From NCBI GenBank assembly GCA_017302775.1, contig JAFLDC010000025.1:1-14464 (forward strand): DNA of 14,464 bases, in the 5' to 3' direction. Made by a program: the position numbers and the translations under genes. This DNA comes from Sphingomonadales bacterium. GTDB lineage: Bacteria; Pseudomonadota; Alphaproteobacteria; Sphingomonadales; Sphingomonadaceae. A model generated the notes under the pieces. That model was given only the letters and a program-made list of their open reading frames with translations. It was not told where the DNA came from and did not search any database. Positions 7,172 through 14,464 of this stretch are shown one piece after another. How positions within the stretch are numbered: position 1 is the first letter of the stretch; the number at the start of each line of letters is the position of its first letter.

Positions 7172-7915
7172 TTAAGGTGCCAGTTCGAACTGCACCGTCA
7201 GGTTGACCTGAGCCTCAACCTCACCAGCGGCAATCGGCGTCGGCGCGGAATCAGCCATCATCGCCTTGGCATAGACCGGCTGAGGCGGGGAAAATCCGCC
7301 ACCCTCGCTGATGGATACGATCCGCACCACGCGCAATCCGGCTGCCCTGGCGTAAAGATCAGCACGCGCGCGGGCGATCTTCATCGCGCTGGCACGGGCT
7401 TCGTCCATGGCCGCTTCGGGTTCTGACAGCTGGAACATCGGGCCGTTGATCTGGTTGGCCCCGGTTGCCACCAGCGCGTCCAGCACCTTGCCGAATCCGC
7501 CGATGTCGCGGCTACGTACAGAAACGGTGTTGGTAGCCTGGTAGCCGATGATCCGGGGTTCCTGCGAGACGGCGCCATTGGGCCCCATCACCGGCTGGCT
7601 GTAAACCGGGTTCAGGCTGATCTGGCTGGTCTGTATATCACGTTCGGCAATCCCGGCTTTGCGTAGCGCGGCCATCACGCGATTCATCGCCGCACTGTTC
7701 GCGCCGAGCGCTTCAGAGGCGGTTTGTCCTTGCGTGGTGACCCCGGCGTTGAAAACCGCCAGATCGGGTGTGCGGGTCGATTTGCCCTCGGCCGAAATGC
7801 TGAGCAGGGTGCTGCCTACGGCGATAGCGGGTTGATCGGTGCTGGCCATGGCGGCTCCCGGAATGGACAAGGCAAGGGCGATCGGGGCAAGGGCGAACTT
7901 TAGCGATTTCATCAT
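7172..7915 (-). CDS. Secreted SIMPL-domain (DUF541) protein
   Basis: This 247-residue protein has an N-terminal signal peptide (MMKSLKF, hydrophobic Ala/Leu core, A-M-A cleavage after residue 24). The rest is one SIMPL/DUF541 domain of the kind found in BP26/OMP28 and E. coli YggE: SISAEGKSTRTPDLAVFNAGV, the ISLNPVY segment, IIGYQATNTVSVRSRDI, and EARASAMKIARARADLYARAAGL. Such proteins are periplasmic or outer-membrane associated. YggE has been linked to oxidative stress tolerance, but the biochemical role of the family is unsettled. A TGGAG lies five bases before the first of two consecutive ATG codons (7915, 7912), so either may start. It sits between pyrF (71 bases upstream) and trpF. Confidence 0.88.
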   Translation of the reverse strand: MMKSLKFALAPIALALSIPGAAMASTDQPAIAVGSTLLSISAEGKSTRTPDLAVFNAGVTTQGQTASEALGANSAAMNRVMAALRKAGIAERDIQTSQISLNPVYSQPVMGPNGAVSQEPRIIGYQATNTVSVRSRDIGGFGKVLDALVATGANQINGPMFQLSEPEAAMDEARASAMKIARARADLYARAAGLRVVRIVSISEGGGFSPPQPVYAKAMMADSAPTPIAAGEVEAQVNLTVQFELAP

Positions 7916-7986
7916 TTTAACTCCAGATACTGGCCGGGCCTATGAAGCCGGATGGATTTCCCGCACCTGAATAAACCACTTGCCCG

Positions 7987-8664
7987 CTACAAGGTTGCCT
8001 CGATTGCTCTGGCGGCAGCAGCCGGATCTTCAGCGCGGGCGATCGGGCGCCCGATCACGAGCACGCTGGCCCCGGCATCGCGAGCCTGTCGGGGGGTAAC
8101 GGCCCGCTTCTGGTCACCCAGCTTGGCATCTGCCGGACGCAAGCCCGGAACCACCAGAAATCCGTCTTTCCACCGGGAGTGAACCGCGGCAACCTCATGT
8201 CCGGAGCAAACGATCCCGTCGAGGCCGGCCTGCCGGGCCAGATCGGCGAGGCGCAACACCTGCTCATTCGGCGTTCCGGATATGCCGGTTGCGGCCATGT
8301 CACGATCATCCAGGCTGGTCAGCAGTGTCACCGCGACGACCTTGCAACCTTCACCGGCGGCAGCCTTGGCATCTTCCATCATTGCCTGGCCGCCGCTGGC
8401 GTGAACGGTCACGATGGCGGGTTCCAGTACGTGGATCGCCTGCATGGCTCCCGCCACGGTATTGGGAATGTCGTGGAGCTTGAGGTCCAGAAAAATCGGC
8501 AGGCCAAGCTTGTGAACCTCGTGCACGCCATGATGTCCGTGTGCGCAGAAAAACTCCAGCCCCAGCTTGACCCCCCCGATGTGCGCGCGCGCTTTCTGAG
8601 CGACGGCAATCGCAGTGTCGAGGCGCGGAAAATCGAGCGCGAGATAAATCGGGTTGGTATTCAT
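7987..8664 (-). CDS. pyrF: Orotidine 5'-phosphate decarboxylase
   Basis: PyrF decarboxylates OMP to UMP, the last step of de novo pyrimidine synthesis. The 225-residue protein has normal length for the short bacterial type. The signature FLDLKLHDIPNTV carries the catalytic charged set Asp60, Lys62 and Asp65. Asp11 (LALDF) and Lys33 (GVKLG) complete the active-site network, and the phosphate-binding VIGRPI is near the C-terminus. The start ATG at 8664 overlaps the lapA TGA by four bases (ATGA), so translation is probably coupled to lapA. Confidence 0.97.
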   Translation of the reverse strand: MNTNPIYLALDFPRLDTAIAVAQKARAHIGGVKLGLEFFCAHGHHGVHEVHKLGLPIFLDLKLHDIPNTVAGAMQAIHVLEPAIVTVHASGGQAMMEDAKAAAGEGCKVVAVTLLTSLDDRDMAATGISGTPNEQVLRLADLARQAGLDGIVCSGHEVAAVHSRWKDGFLVVPGLRPADAKLGDQKRAVTPRQARDAGASVLVIGRPIARAEDPAAAARAIEATL

Positions 8665-8999
8665 GGCAGCGGCGCTGGCGGCTCCGAATTGGCAGCTTCA
8701 AGCTGCGTGGACGTTGCGACCGGCGGGGATACCGACTGGCTGGCGGATTTCACCGAGTTTTCCAGAAACGCAATCCGCCGGTTCAGCCGCCAGCGCGCGC
8801 CTTTGTGGAGCAGCCACATCGGAATGAAGCCCAGCACCATTGAAACCAGCACGATAAAGCCGACCGGCCATTGCAGGTGAACATAGTTTCCATCCTGCAG
8901 TGGCCACAGATTAAGTGGAACCGTTTGCCAGTTGATCGCGATGAACGCGACCAGTGCGATAGTCACCAGCAGTAACAGCAAGGTTCGGATCAGTTGCAT
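8661..8999 (-). CDS. lapA: LapA-domain (YciS-like) inner-membrane protein
   Basis: This 112-residue protein belongs to the lipopolysaccharide assembly protein A (DUF1049) family. It has two transmembrane helices (about residues 4-22 and 45-65) around a short periplasmic segment with NWQTVPLNLWPL, which is typical of the family. A basic stretch (KGARWRLNRR), a short probable helix and a Pro/Ser-rich tail follow. In E. coli, LapA works with LapB and FtsH to control LpxC and hence LPS synthesis, and its gene is also next to pyrF. No lapB is present here. The start ATG 8999 has a perfect AAGGAGG (9014-9008) eight bases upstream. It is the first gene of the lapA-pyrF-SIMPL-trpF run. Confidence 0.85.
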   Translation of the reverse strand: MQLIRTLLLLLVTIALVAFIAINWQTVPLNLWPLQDGNYVHLQWPVGFIVLVSMVLGFIPMWLLHKGARWRLNRRIAFLENSVKSASQSVSPPVATSTQLEAANSEPPAPLP

Positions 9000-9112
9000 G
9001 GCCGTGGCCTCCTTGTTCCCTATTGAACCACCGGTAGCACGCTAGGCGGCTTGGCGAGCAATGTGAAGGGCTTGCGCTGCGCGGACGCGCATAGCGTCAT
9101 GTCCGCCCGGCC

Positions 9113-10426
9113 TTATTCGCCGAACACCCGTGCGAAGATCGTGTCGATCGCCTTGAAGTGGTAATCAAGGTTGAATTTCTCTTCGAGTTCGCCCGCGCTC
9201 ATCACGCTGGCCACGTCGGCATCGGCTTTCAGCAGTTCCAGCAGGCTGAGTTGCCCGTCCGATTCCCACACCTTCATCGCGTTGCGCTGCACCAGGCGGT
9301 ATGCCGTGTCACGCTCGAGCCCGGCCTGCGTCAGCGCCAGCAGCACGCGCTGGGAATGGACCAGGCCGCCCATCTTGTTAAGGTTCTTTTCCATTCGTTC
9401 GGGATAGACCACCAGCTTGTCCACCACCGAAGTGAGCCGGGCCAGCGCGAAATCGAGTGTGATCGTGGCGTCTGGGCCAATGAAGCGTTCGACCGAAGAA
9501 TGGCTGATGTCGCGCTCATGCCACAGCGCGACGTTTTCCAGTGCCGGGGTCACGGCGGAGCGCACCATCCGGGCCAGCCCGGTGAGGTTCTCGGTCAGGA
9601 TCGGGTTGCGCTTATGCGGCATGGCCGAGCTGCCCTTTTGCCCCGGCGAGAAATACTCTTCGGCCTCCAGCACTTCGGTCCGCTGCAGATGGCGAATTTC
9701 TACGGCCAGACGCTCGATACTGCTGGCGATCACGCCCAGCGTGGCAAAGAACATCGCGTGGCGATCGCGCGGGATCACCTGCGTGCTGACCGGTTCGACA
9801 GTCAGTCCCAGTTTCTCTGCGACATAGGCTTCGACCGAAGGGTCGATATTGGCGAACGTGCCGACCGCACCGGAAATCGCGCAGGTCGCCACTTCGGCCC
9901 GGGCGGCGATCAGGCGGGTCTTGCAACGGCTGAATTCGGCGTGGGCTTCGGCCAGTTTCTTGCCGAAAGTGGTCGGTTCCGCGTGGATGCCGTGGCTGCG
10001 GCCGATCGTGGGGGTGAACTTGTGTTCCAGCGCGCGGCGCTTGATCGCGGCCAGCAGTGCATCAAGGTCAGCCAGCAGCAGATCGGTGGCCTGGGCGAGT
10101 TGGACCGACAGCGTGGTATCAAGCACATCGCTGCTGGTCATACCCTGGTGCATAAAGCGTGCCTCTGGCCCAACCTGCTGCGCAACCCAATCGAGGAAGG
10201 CGATCACGTCATGCTTGGTCACGGCCTCGATCGCGTCGATCGCGGCGACGTCGATCGCCGGAGCCGTTGCCCACCAGTCCCACAATGCCTTGGCGCCGCT
10301 TGCGGGGACCACGCCCAGTTCGCCGAGCTTTTGGGTGGCGTGCGCCTCGATCTCGAACCAGATCCGATACCGGGATTCGGGTTCCCAGATGGCGGTCATG
10401 GCAGGGCGGGCGTAGCGGGGGACCAT
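9113..10426 (-). CDS. purB: Adenylosuccinate lyase
   Basis: PurB cleaves SAICAR to AICAR and adenylosuccinate to AMP, releasing fumarate, so it acts twice in purine synthesis. The 437-residue protein starts MVPRYARPAM, the usual N-terminus of this family, at ATG 10426 with GGAG eight bases upstream. The substrate-binding TSSDVLDT (97-104), the His-containing GRSHGIHAEPTTFG (142-155) and the superfamily signature GSSAMPHKRNP (265-275, with the flexible catalytic Ser loop) are intact. It is about 110 bases upstream of lapA and probably transcribed separately or by read-through. It diverges from the GH125 gene across a 164-base gap. Confidence 0.97.
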   Translation of the reverse strand: MVPRYARPAMTAIWEPESRYRIWFEIEAHATQKLGELGVVPASGAKALWDWWATAPAIDVAAIDAIEAVTKHDVIAFLDWVAQQVGPEARFMHQGMTSSDVLDTTLSVQLAQATDLLLADLDALLAAIKRRALEHKFTPTIGRSHGIHAEPTTFGKKLAEAHAEFSRCKTRLIAARAEVATCAISGAVGTFANIDPSVEAYVAEKLGLTVEPVSTQVIPRDRHAMFFATLGVIASSIERLAVEIRHLQRTEVLEAEEYFSPGQKGSSAMPHKRNPILTENLTGLARMVRSAVTPALENVALWHERDISHSSVERFIGPDATITLDFALARLTSVVDKLVVYPERMEKNLNKMGGLVHSQRVLLALTQAGLERDTAYRLVQRNAMKVWESDGQLSLLELLKADADVASVMSAGELEEKFNLDYHFKAIDTIFARVFGE

Positions 10427-10590
10427 CAGTTCGACTCCGTGCAGGCTGTGCCCGTGCCGCTAGGCGAGGGGGTGCACGAAGGCAAGGGTAGCCGGACGCC
10501 GAACACTGGCTGTCGGACACCCGCCCATCGATCCCGCACAGTAAACCAAGCTCTCGACATCGAGCGGTTTCCGCGTCACCACAGGCGGCA

Positions 10591-12036
10591 GTGTCGTCAC
10601 TGGCTTTTCAACGTCGCAGCCTCCTTATCGCAGGAATGGCCGCCGCTCTGGCGCCGACGATGCCGCGCGCCCAGGAGATTCGCATGTTTGCTTCCAACCG
10701 TCCGCCCGTGTCCGCCCGCCGGTTCGTCAGCAAGGCGGTCGAGCACGAGATCGACCGGGTCAGCGCGTTGATCCATGATCCCGAGCTGAAGTGGATGTTC
10801 GGCAATTGCTTTCCCAATACGCTGGATACCACGGTGTTTCTGGGCCAGCTGGATGGTCAGGCCGATGCCTTTGTCATTACCGGTGACATCGATGCGCTGT
10901 GGCTGCGCGACAGTTCGGCCCAGATGCGGCCCTATCTGCATCTGGCCGGTCAGGATGTGCAGCTACGCGAGGTTTATCGCGGGCTGATCCGCCGTCATGC
11001 GCGCTGCGTGCTGCTGGATCCCTATGCCAACGCCTTTACCCGCGATCCGGCTTCGCGCGACGGGCTGCACTGGTCGAAAAGCGACCGAACCGAGATGAAA
11101 CCCGGCGTGGCCGAACGCAAATGGGAGGTCGATTCGCTGTGCTATGTTTTGCGGCTGGCGCATGACTACTGGCGCGAAACCGGCGACACCGAGCCCTTCG
11201 ACCAGACCTGGGCGCGGGCCGCGCGGGTGATCGTGGCGACTTTCAAGGAACAACAGCGCTTTACTGGGCCGGGCCCATATCGATTTCAGCGGCACAGCAC
11301 GCAGCCGACCGAAACGACGCTGGCCGGTGTCGGCGTACCGACCCGTAAGCACGGTCTGATTCACTCCGCGTTCCGCCCGTCTGACGATGCCTGTACTTTC
11401 CCCTGCAACATTCCCGGCAACCTGTTTGCCGTTACCACCCTGCGCGAACTGGCAGCTATGGCCAAGGCCGTGTTGCATGATGCAGCGCTGGCGAACGAAG
11501 CCGCGGCACTGGCGGCAGAGGTTGAAAAGGCGGTGTTCGCACACGGGGTGATGCAATTGCCCGATGGCCGGCAAGTGCTGGCTTATGAAACAGACGGCTA
11601 CGGCAACCACCTGTTCATGGACGATGCCAATGTGCCGTCTTTGTTGGGGCTGGCCTATCTGCGCTGCCTACCGGCGGACTATCCCTTGTGGCGGACTACG
11701 GCCGATGCGGTATGGAGCGAGGCAAACCCATGGTTTTTCAAGGGCCGTGCCGCTGAGGGAATCGGCGGACCGCACATTGGCGAGGGGCAGGTGTGGCCAA
11801 TGTCGATCATCGTTCGCGCGCTGTCGAGCGATGATGAGGCCGTGATCGCGTGGAGCCTCAAAACCCTGCGCGCAACCCATGCCGGTACCGGCTTCATGCA
11901 CGAAGCCTTCGACAAGGACGACCCGGCACGGTTCACCCGCAAATGGTTCGCCTGGGTCAATGGCCTGTTCGGTGAACTGGTAATCAAGGTGGCCAAGGAG
12001 CGGCCGCACTTGCTGGCCGCAGCTTACGCAGATTGA
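10591..12036 (+). CDS. GH125 exo-alpha-1,6-mannosidase-like protein with Tat-type signal
   Basis: The protein is a glycoside hydrolase of family 125 (formerly DUF1237), metal-independent exo-alpha-mannosidases that remove alpha-1,6-linked mannose. Family landmarks are GDIDALWLRDSSAQ (98-111), WEVDSLCY (178-185), FRPSDDA (261-267), YGNHLFMDDANVPSLL (337-352) and GFMHEAFDKDDP (434-445). From memory, the characterised Clostridium enzyme uses Asp220 and Glu393. Asp265 and Glu438 here lie in the same motifs with the same 173-residue spacing, so they are the likely acid and base. The GTG start at 10591 gives FQRRSLLIAG plus a hydrophobic stretch and an Ala-Gln end near residue 28, a Tat-like export signal. 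An ATG at 10636 would destroy it. No other carbohydrate genes are nearby. The 3' end overlaps the NRDE gene by 13 bases. Confidence 0.88.
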   Translation: MSSLAFQRRSLLIAGMAAALAPTMPRAQEIRMFASNRPPVSARRFVSKAVEHEIDRVSALIHDPELKWMFGNCFPNTLDTTVFLGQLDGQADAFVITGDIDALWLRDSSAQMRPYLHLAGQDVQLREVYRGLIRRHARCVLLDPYANAFTRDPASRDGLHWSKSDRTEMKPGVAERKWEVDSLCYVLRLAHDYWRETGDTEPFDQTWARAARVIVATFKEQQRFTGPGPYRFQRHSTQPTETTLAGVGVPTRKHGLIHSAFRPSDDACTFPCNIPGNLFAVTTLRELAAMAKAVLHDAALANEAAALAAEVEKAVFAHGVMQLPDGRQVLAYETDGYGNHLFMDDANVPSLLGLAYLRCLPADYPLWRTTADAVWSEANPWFFKGRAAEGIGGPHIGEGQVWPMSIIVRALSSDDEAVIAWSLKTLRATHAGTGFMHEAFDKDDPARFTRKWFAWVNGLFGELVIKVAKERPHLLAAAYAD

Positions 12037-12737
12037 CCCGCCCAGACAAAGTTCAGCGCAGTCTCTCCGCCGGGGGTGCCGGCGCTGTCAAACCGCCGTT
12101 CGATGATCTGGCCGCATCCGGCCGCATCGACGAGCACCACGGTTGAACAACGCGTGCCATAGCGCGGGTTGCGGATGAATACCGGTGAAAACGCGTCCTC
12201 AGGATCGGCAGATTGGGGTGTCTCGTCGCTCAGTGCGGCAAACAACTGTTCGATCGGGTGATCGCCTGTCAGCCATGCAGCCAGGGCTTCCTCCAACCGG
12301 GCAGTTTTGAACCACCGGTCGCCATGCGCGCCGTTGGAGAGGCCGTGAATACCACGATCGAGCGTCAAGGACTGCTGCGCGGGATGATTGGTGGAAAAAC
12401 GCAGTCGATCCGGTTCGGCCAGCCACAGGTTGAACGGGTTCATCGTCTCTGTTGCCGCCGGTTCGTTGCCGCGCAGCCAATCGGTCACCAAGGCCCCGCG
12501 TGAGGCCAGCTCTGCCCGCGGGAAGCCCGGAACCCGCAGATTAGTCACCAGTCCGAATCGCCCCCGACCGACGCCCAGCCAGGTACCGCCGGCCTGCAGA
12601 TCGCGGCCGGCAATGATCCGGCCATCAGCCCACGGCGCGAGCGGCGCGGCCGGGCGCTGGTGATATTCATCGCGGTTGCCGATGGCCACCATCGTCCAGC
12701 GCGGATCGGCGGTCCAGGCGATCGCGGCGACGCACAT
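12024..12737 (-). CDS. NRDE (TANGO2-like) family protein
   Basis: This is a 237-residue member of the NRDE/TANGO2 family, named for its Asn-Arg-Asp-Glu motif, present here at residues 21-24 (AIGNRDEYHQRP). ATG 12737 is chosen as start because it puts Cys at position 2 (MCVAAIAW), as in all typical members; the N-terminal cysteine is thought to matter as in Ntn-type hydrolases. Longer readings back to 12800 would run into radC. Further family features are AGRDLQAGGTWLGV, a TNLR segment, GIHGLSNG and the late RYGTRCSTVVL. TANGO2 homologues have been tied to Golgi organisation and to haem handling, but the bacterial role is not established. One base separates it from the radC stop, so the two probably share a transcript. 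Confidence 0.88.
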   Translation of the reverse strand: MCVAAIAWTADPRWTMVAIGNRDEYHQRPAAPLAPWADGRIIAGRDLQAGGTWLGVGRGRFGLVTNLRVPGFPRAELASRGALVTDWLRGNEPAATETMNPFNLWLAEPDRLRFSTNHPAQQSLTLDRGIHGLSNGAHGDRWFKTARLEEALAAWLTGDHPIEQLFAALSDETPQSADPEDAFSPVFIRNPRYGTRCSTVVLVDAAGCGQIIERRFDSAGTPGGETALNFVWAGQSA

Positions 12738-12738
12738 G

Positions 12739-13431
12739 CTAGACCAGACCTTTCGCGCGCAGGCTGACATGGCCTTCCTTGCCGATAATGACATGGTCAT
12801 GCAGGGTGATGCCCAGCAGGCGTCCGGCCTCGGCGATACGGTTGGTGATGGCGATATCGGCGCGGCTTGGCTCAGGTGATCCCGACGGATGGTTGTGCAC
12901 CATGATCAATGCCGCCGCTCCCAGATCGAGCGCCTTCTTCACCACCTCGCGCGGGTGGATCGCGGCTTCGTCGATCGAGCCTTCGGACAGCAGCTCATCG
13001 CTGACCAGCCGGTTGCGGCTATCCAGATAAAGCGCGCGGACCCGCTCATGCCGCAAATGCGCCATGTCGATGGTCAGATAGTCGATCAGGGCCTGCCAAC
13101 TGGCCAGCACCGGCTGATCCTGCACCCCGGTCCGCGCCAGCCGCCGGGTTGCCAGTGCCACGATCTTAAGCGCGGCGGCGCTGGTCTCGCCCATGCCGGG
13201 ATGTTTGGCCAAGGCCGCAGAATCGGCATTGAACACCCCGGCCAATCCGCCGAATCGTGCCAGCAGGCTCTTGGCCAGGGGTTTTACGTCGCGCCGCGGA
13301 ATGGCCGTCATCAGCAGATACTCGATCACTTCATGATCGCCGAGCGCGGCATCGCCCCCGCCGAGCAAACGCGCGCGCAGCCTGGCGCGGTGGCCGGAGC
13401 CATGATGCGCTTCGGGCGTTTCTTCGGCCAA
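12739..13431 (-). CDS. radC: RadC-family (JAB/MPN domain) protein
   Basis: RadC/UPF0758 proteins join a helix-hairpin-helix region (HPGMGETSAAALK) to a JAB1/MPN metalloprotease-like domain. The JAMM-type zinc motif HNHPSGSPEPSRAD is intact near the C-terminus. The name comes from an old link with DNA repair that is no longer accepted; the real activity is unknown. The start is uncertain. I chose TTG 13431 because GAGGAG (13444-13439) lies seven bases upstream and it gives a 230-residue protein beginning MAEETPEAHHG. In-frame GTG 13482 and TTG 13497 lack ribosome sites. An ATG at 13468 with a good AAAGG is out of frame by one base (see findings). The stop is one base before the NRDE gene. The promoter must lie in the short divergent gap to the next gene. 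Confidence 0.88.
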   Translation of the reverse strand: MAEETPEAHHGSGHRARLRARLLGGGDAALGDHEVIEYLLMTAIPRRDVKPLAKSLLARFGGLAGVFNADSAALAKHPGMGETSAAALKIVALATRRLARTGVQDQPVLASWQALIDYLTIDMAHLRHERVRALYLDSRNRLVSDELLSEGSIDEAAIHPREVVKKALDLGAAALIMVHNHPSGSPEPSRADIAITNRIAEAGRLLGITLHDHVIIGKEGHVSLRAKGLV

Positions 13432-13509
13432 GCAGCTGCTCCTCGGGCTGAACGGGGCTGTCTTGCATCCATTGCCTTTCACCAGCCAAGCGCGCAAGTG
13501 TAGCCATCT

Positions 13510-14464
13510 ATGTCCGAGCCAACGGCTGAACCCCTGGATGCTGAACCGCCGCCGCCCGCAACGGCACGGCCCAGCCGTTTTCGGTTGGCGTTGCTGGTGC
13601 TGGGCGTGGTGGTTGCACTGGGCTTAGGCATTACCTGGCTGGCACGGGAGCGAATCGCACACTCGATCATCGCTGGCACGATCGAGGATCTGGGGCTGCC
13701 GGCTACCTACGAGCTCGAATCGGTTGGCCCGCAGCGCCAGGTGCTGAAAAATATCGTGATTGGCGATCTCCACCGGCCCGACCTGACCGTGGCGCGGGCC
13801 GTGGTTGATATCGAGCCGCGCTTTGGTGTGCCGGTGATCGGGCGCGTCAGGGTTGAAGGGGCGCGAATCTATGGCTCCTACCGGGCCGGGCAGTTCAGTT
13901 TCGGTACGCTCGACAAGGTGATTTTCGCCAAGCGCGACGGACCAAGCGGCCTCCCTGATCTGGACCTCACTCTGGTGGACGGGCGCGCGCGGTTCGACAC
14001 CGATTATGGCATCGTCGGTGCCCGGGCGGATGGATCAGGCAATCTGCGCGGCGTGTTTGAAGGCAAACTTGCCGCCATCGCGCCGCAGATTGCCATTGCC
14101 GGGTGCAAAGGCAGCGGCGTCACGCTGACCGGGGAAATCATGACGGCCAGGGCACAGGCCCAGTTCTCTGGCCCGATGCGTATGAAAACTCTGTCCTGTC
14201 CGATGCAGCAGCTTTCGGCCCGCGAATTGGCGGTCAAGATTGATGCTGAGCTGGGGGAACTGTTTGACAGCGCCAAAGGCAACTATGCGCTGCAATCCGG
14301 CGCCATCAGGTTGCAGGGCAGCAGCGTGCGTACACTGGATGCCCAGGGTACATTCGCTCTCGCCAAGGGCGATCTGGTGGCCGACTATGATCTTTCGGCG
14401 CGGCAAACTGATCTTGGCTTCGCCAGCGCCGCAGAGATCGCGATGGAAGGCACGCTGCGCAGCC
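13510..14464 (+). CDS. YdbH-like / AsmA-like envelope protein, 3' end missing
   Basis: The frame is open from ATG 13510 to the window edge, giving 318 visible residues without a stop. An in-frame TAG at 13501 makes this ATG the first possible start, although no clear ribosome site precedes it. The protein begins with a Pro/Glu-rich cytoplasmic tail (MSEPTAEPLDAEPPPP), then Arg-rich residues and a single membrane anchor (about 24-45). A long repetitive beta-rich region follows (LKNIVIGDLHRPDLTVARA, VEGARIYGSYRAGQFSFG, LDLTLVDGRARFDT). This matches the AsmA-like/YdbH group (the misnamed 'dicarboxylate transport' domain), whose members bridge the periplasm and help move phospholipids to the outer membrane. 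The assignment rests on architecture and phrase-level similarity in the N-terminal third only. It diverges from radC. Confidence 0.72.
   Translation, partial: MSEPTAEPLDAEPPPPATARPSRFRLALLVLGVVVALGLGITWLARERIAHSIIAGTIEDLGLPATYELESVGPQRQVLKNIVIGDLHRPDLTVARAVVDIEPRFGVPVIGRVRVEGARIYGSYRAGQFSFGTLDKVIFAKRDGPSGLPDLDLTLVDGRARFDTDYGIVGARADGSGNLRGVFEGKLAAIAPQIAIAGCKGSGVTLTGEIMTARAQAQFSGPMRMKTLSCPMQQLSARELAVKIDAELGELFDSAKGNYALQSGAIRLQGSSVRTLDAQGTFALAKGDLVADYDLSARQTDLGFASAAEIAMEGTLRS

Noticed and set aside
9010..9112. GCGGAC...GTCCGC inverted repeat after the purB stop
   Set aside because: The stem is short and imperfect, and no T-run follows on either strand, so it is not called a terminator.
10553..10564. 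CTCGA-CA-TCGAG palindrome upstream of the GH125 gene
   Set aside because: It is too short and GC-rich to stand out from background. No second copy or promoter context supports it.
9158..10771. 537-codon open frame on the plus strand opposite purB
   Set aside because: purB on the minus strand is complete with all its motifs. The antisense frame is open because of GC-rich codon bias and shows no recognisable domain.
1..14464. CRISPR arrays, tRNA/rRNA genes, insertion sequences, prophage or defence modules
   Set aside because: No repeat-spacer pattern, cloverleaf-like segment, transposase or phage motif was seen. Coding is nearly continuous and housekeeping in character.

Overview
The window is GC-rich, densely packed bacterial chromosome. 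Gene content, order and protein style suggest an alphaproteobacterium, most likely Sphingomonadales (Erythrobacter, Novosphingobium or Sphingomonas-like). That placement is inferred from the trpF/trpB/trpA/accD/folC neighbourhood, the sphingomonad-like AmpG and YdbH-like proteins and a dispersed TCGTCATTGCGA-type palindrome; it was not checked against a database. Nearly all of it is housekeeping metabolism. I saw no phage, transposase, CRISPR array, tRNA or rRNA.

Layout. Positions 1-1320 (+) hold the 3' part of an AmpG-family permease, which converges on and overlaps the end of folC. A long minus-strand block follows, read right to left: purB, lapA, pyrF, a secreted SIMPL-domain protein and trpF; then trpB, an unannotated 60-residue membrane protein, trpA, accD and folC. 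A small outer-membrane beta-barrel gene on the plus strand, with its own ribosome site and a strong terminator, sits between trpF and trpB and splits the block. From 10591 a plus-strand GH125 alpha-mannosidase with a Tat-like signal diverges from purB. It converges on a radC/NRDE-protein pair (minus). A YdbH/AsmA-like envelope protein then diverges from radC and runs off the right edge.

How the genes fit together. TrpF, TrpB and TrpA carry out the last steps of tryptophan synthesis. AccD is the carboxyltransferase beta subunit for malonyl-CoA. FolC makes folylpolyglutamate. PyrF and PurB supply pyrimidines and purines. AmpG, LapA, the SIMPL protein, the barrel protein and the YdbH-like protein are all envelope functions. 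Several joints (accD/folC, lapA/pyrF, trpB/small protein/trpA) overlap by 4 to 8 bases, which suggests translational coupling.

Less ordinary points: the small two-helix membrane protein coupled between trpB and trpA; the barrel gene wedged into the trp cluster, with a perfect TGTTGCA-N4-TGCAACA palindrome and two mutually exclusive stem-loops in the divergent trpB leader; the 85-bp palindromic element between trpA and accD; an unresolved radC start with a possible one-base frameshift; and a lone GH125 enzyme. None of these amounts to a clearly new multi-gene system.
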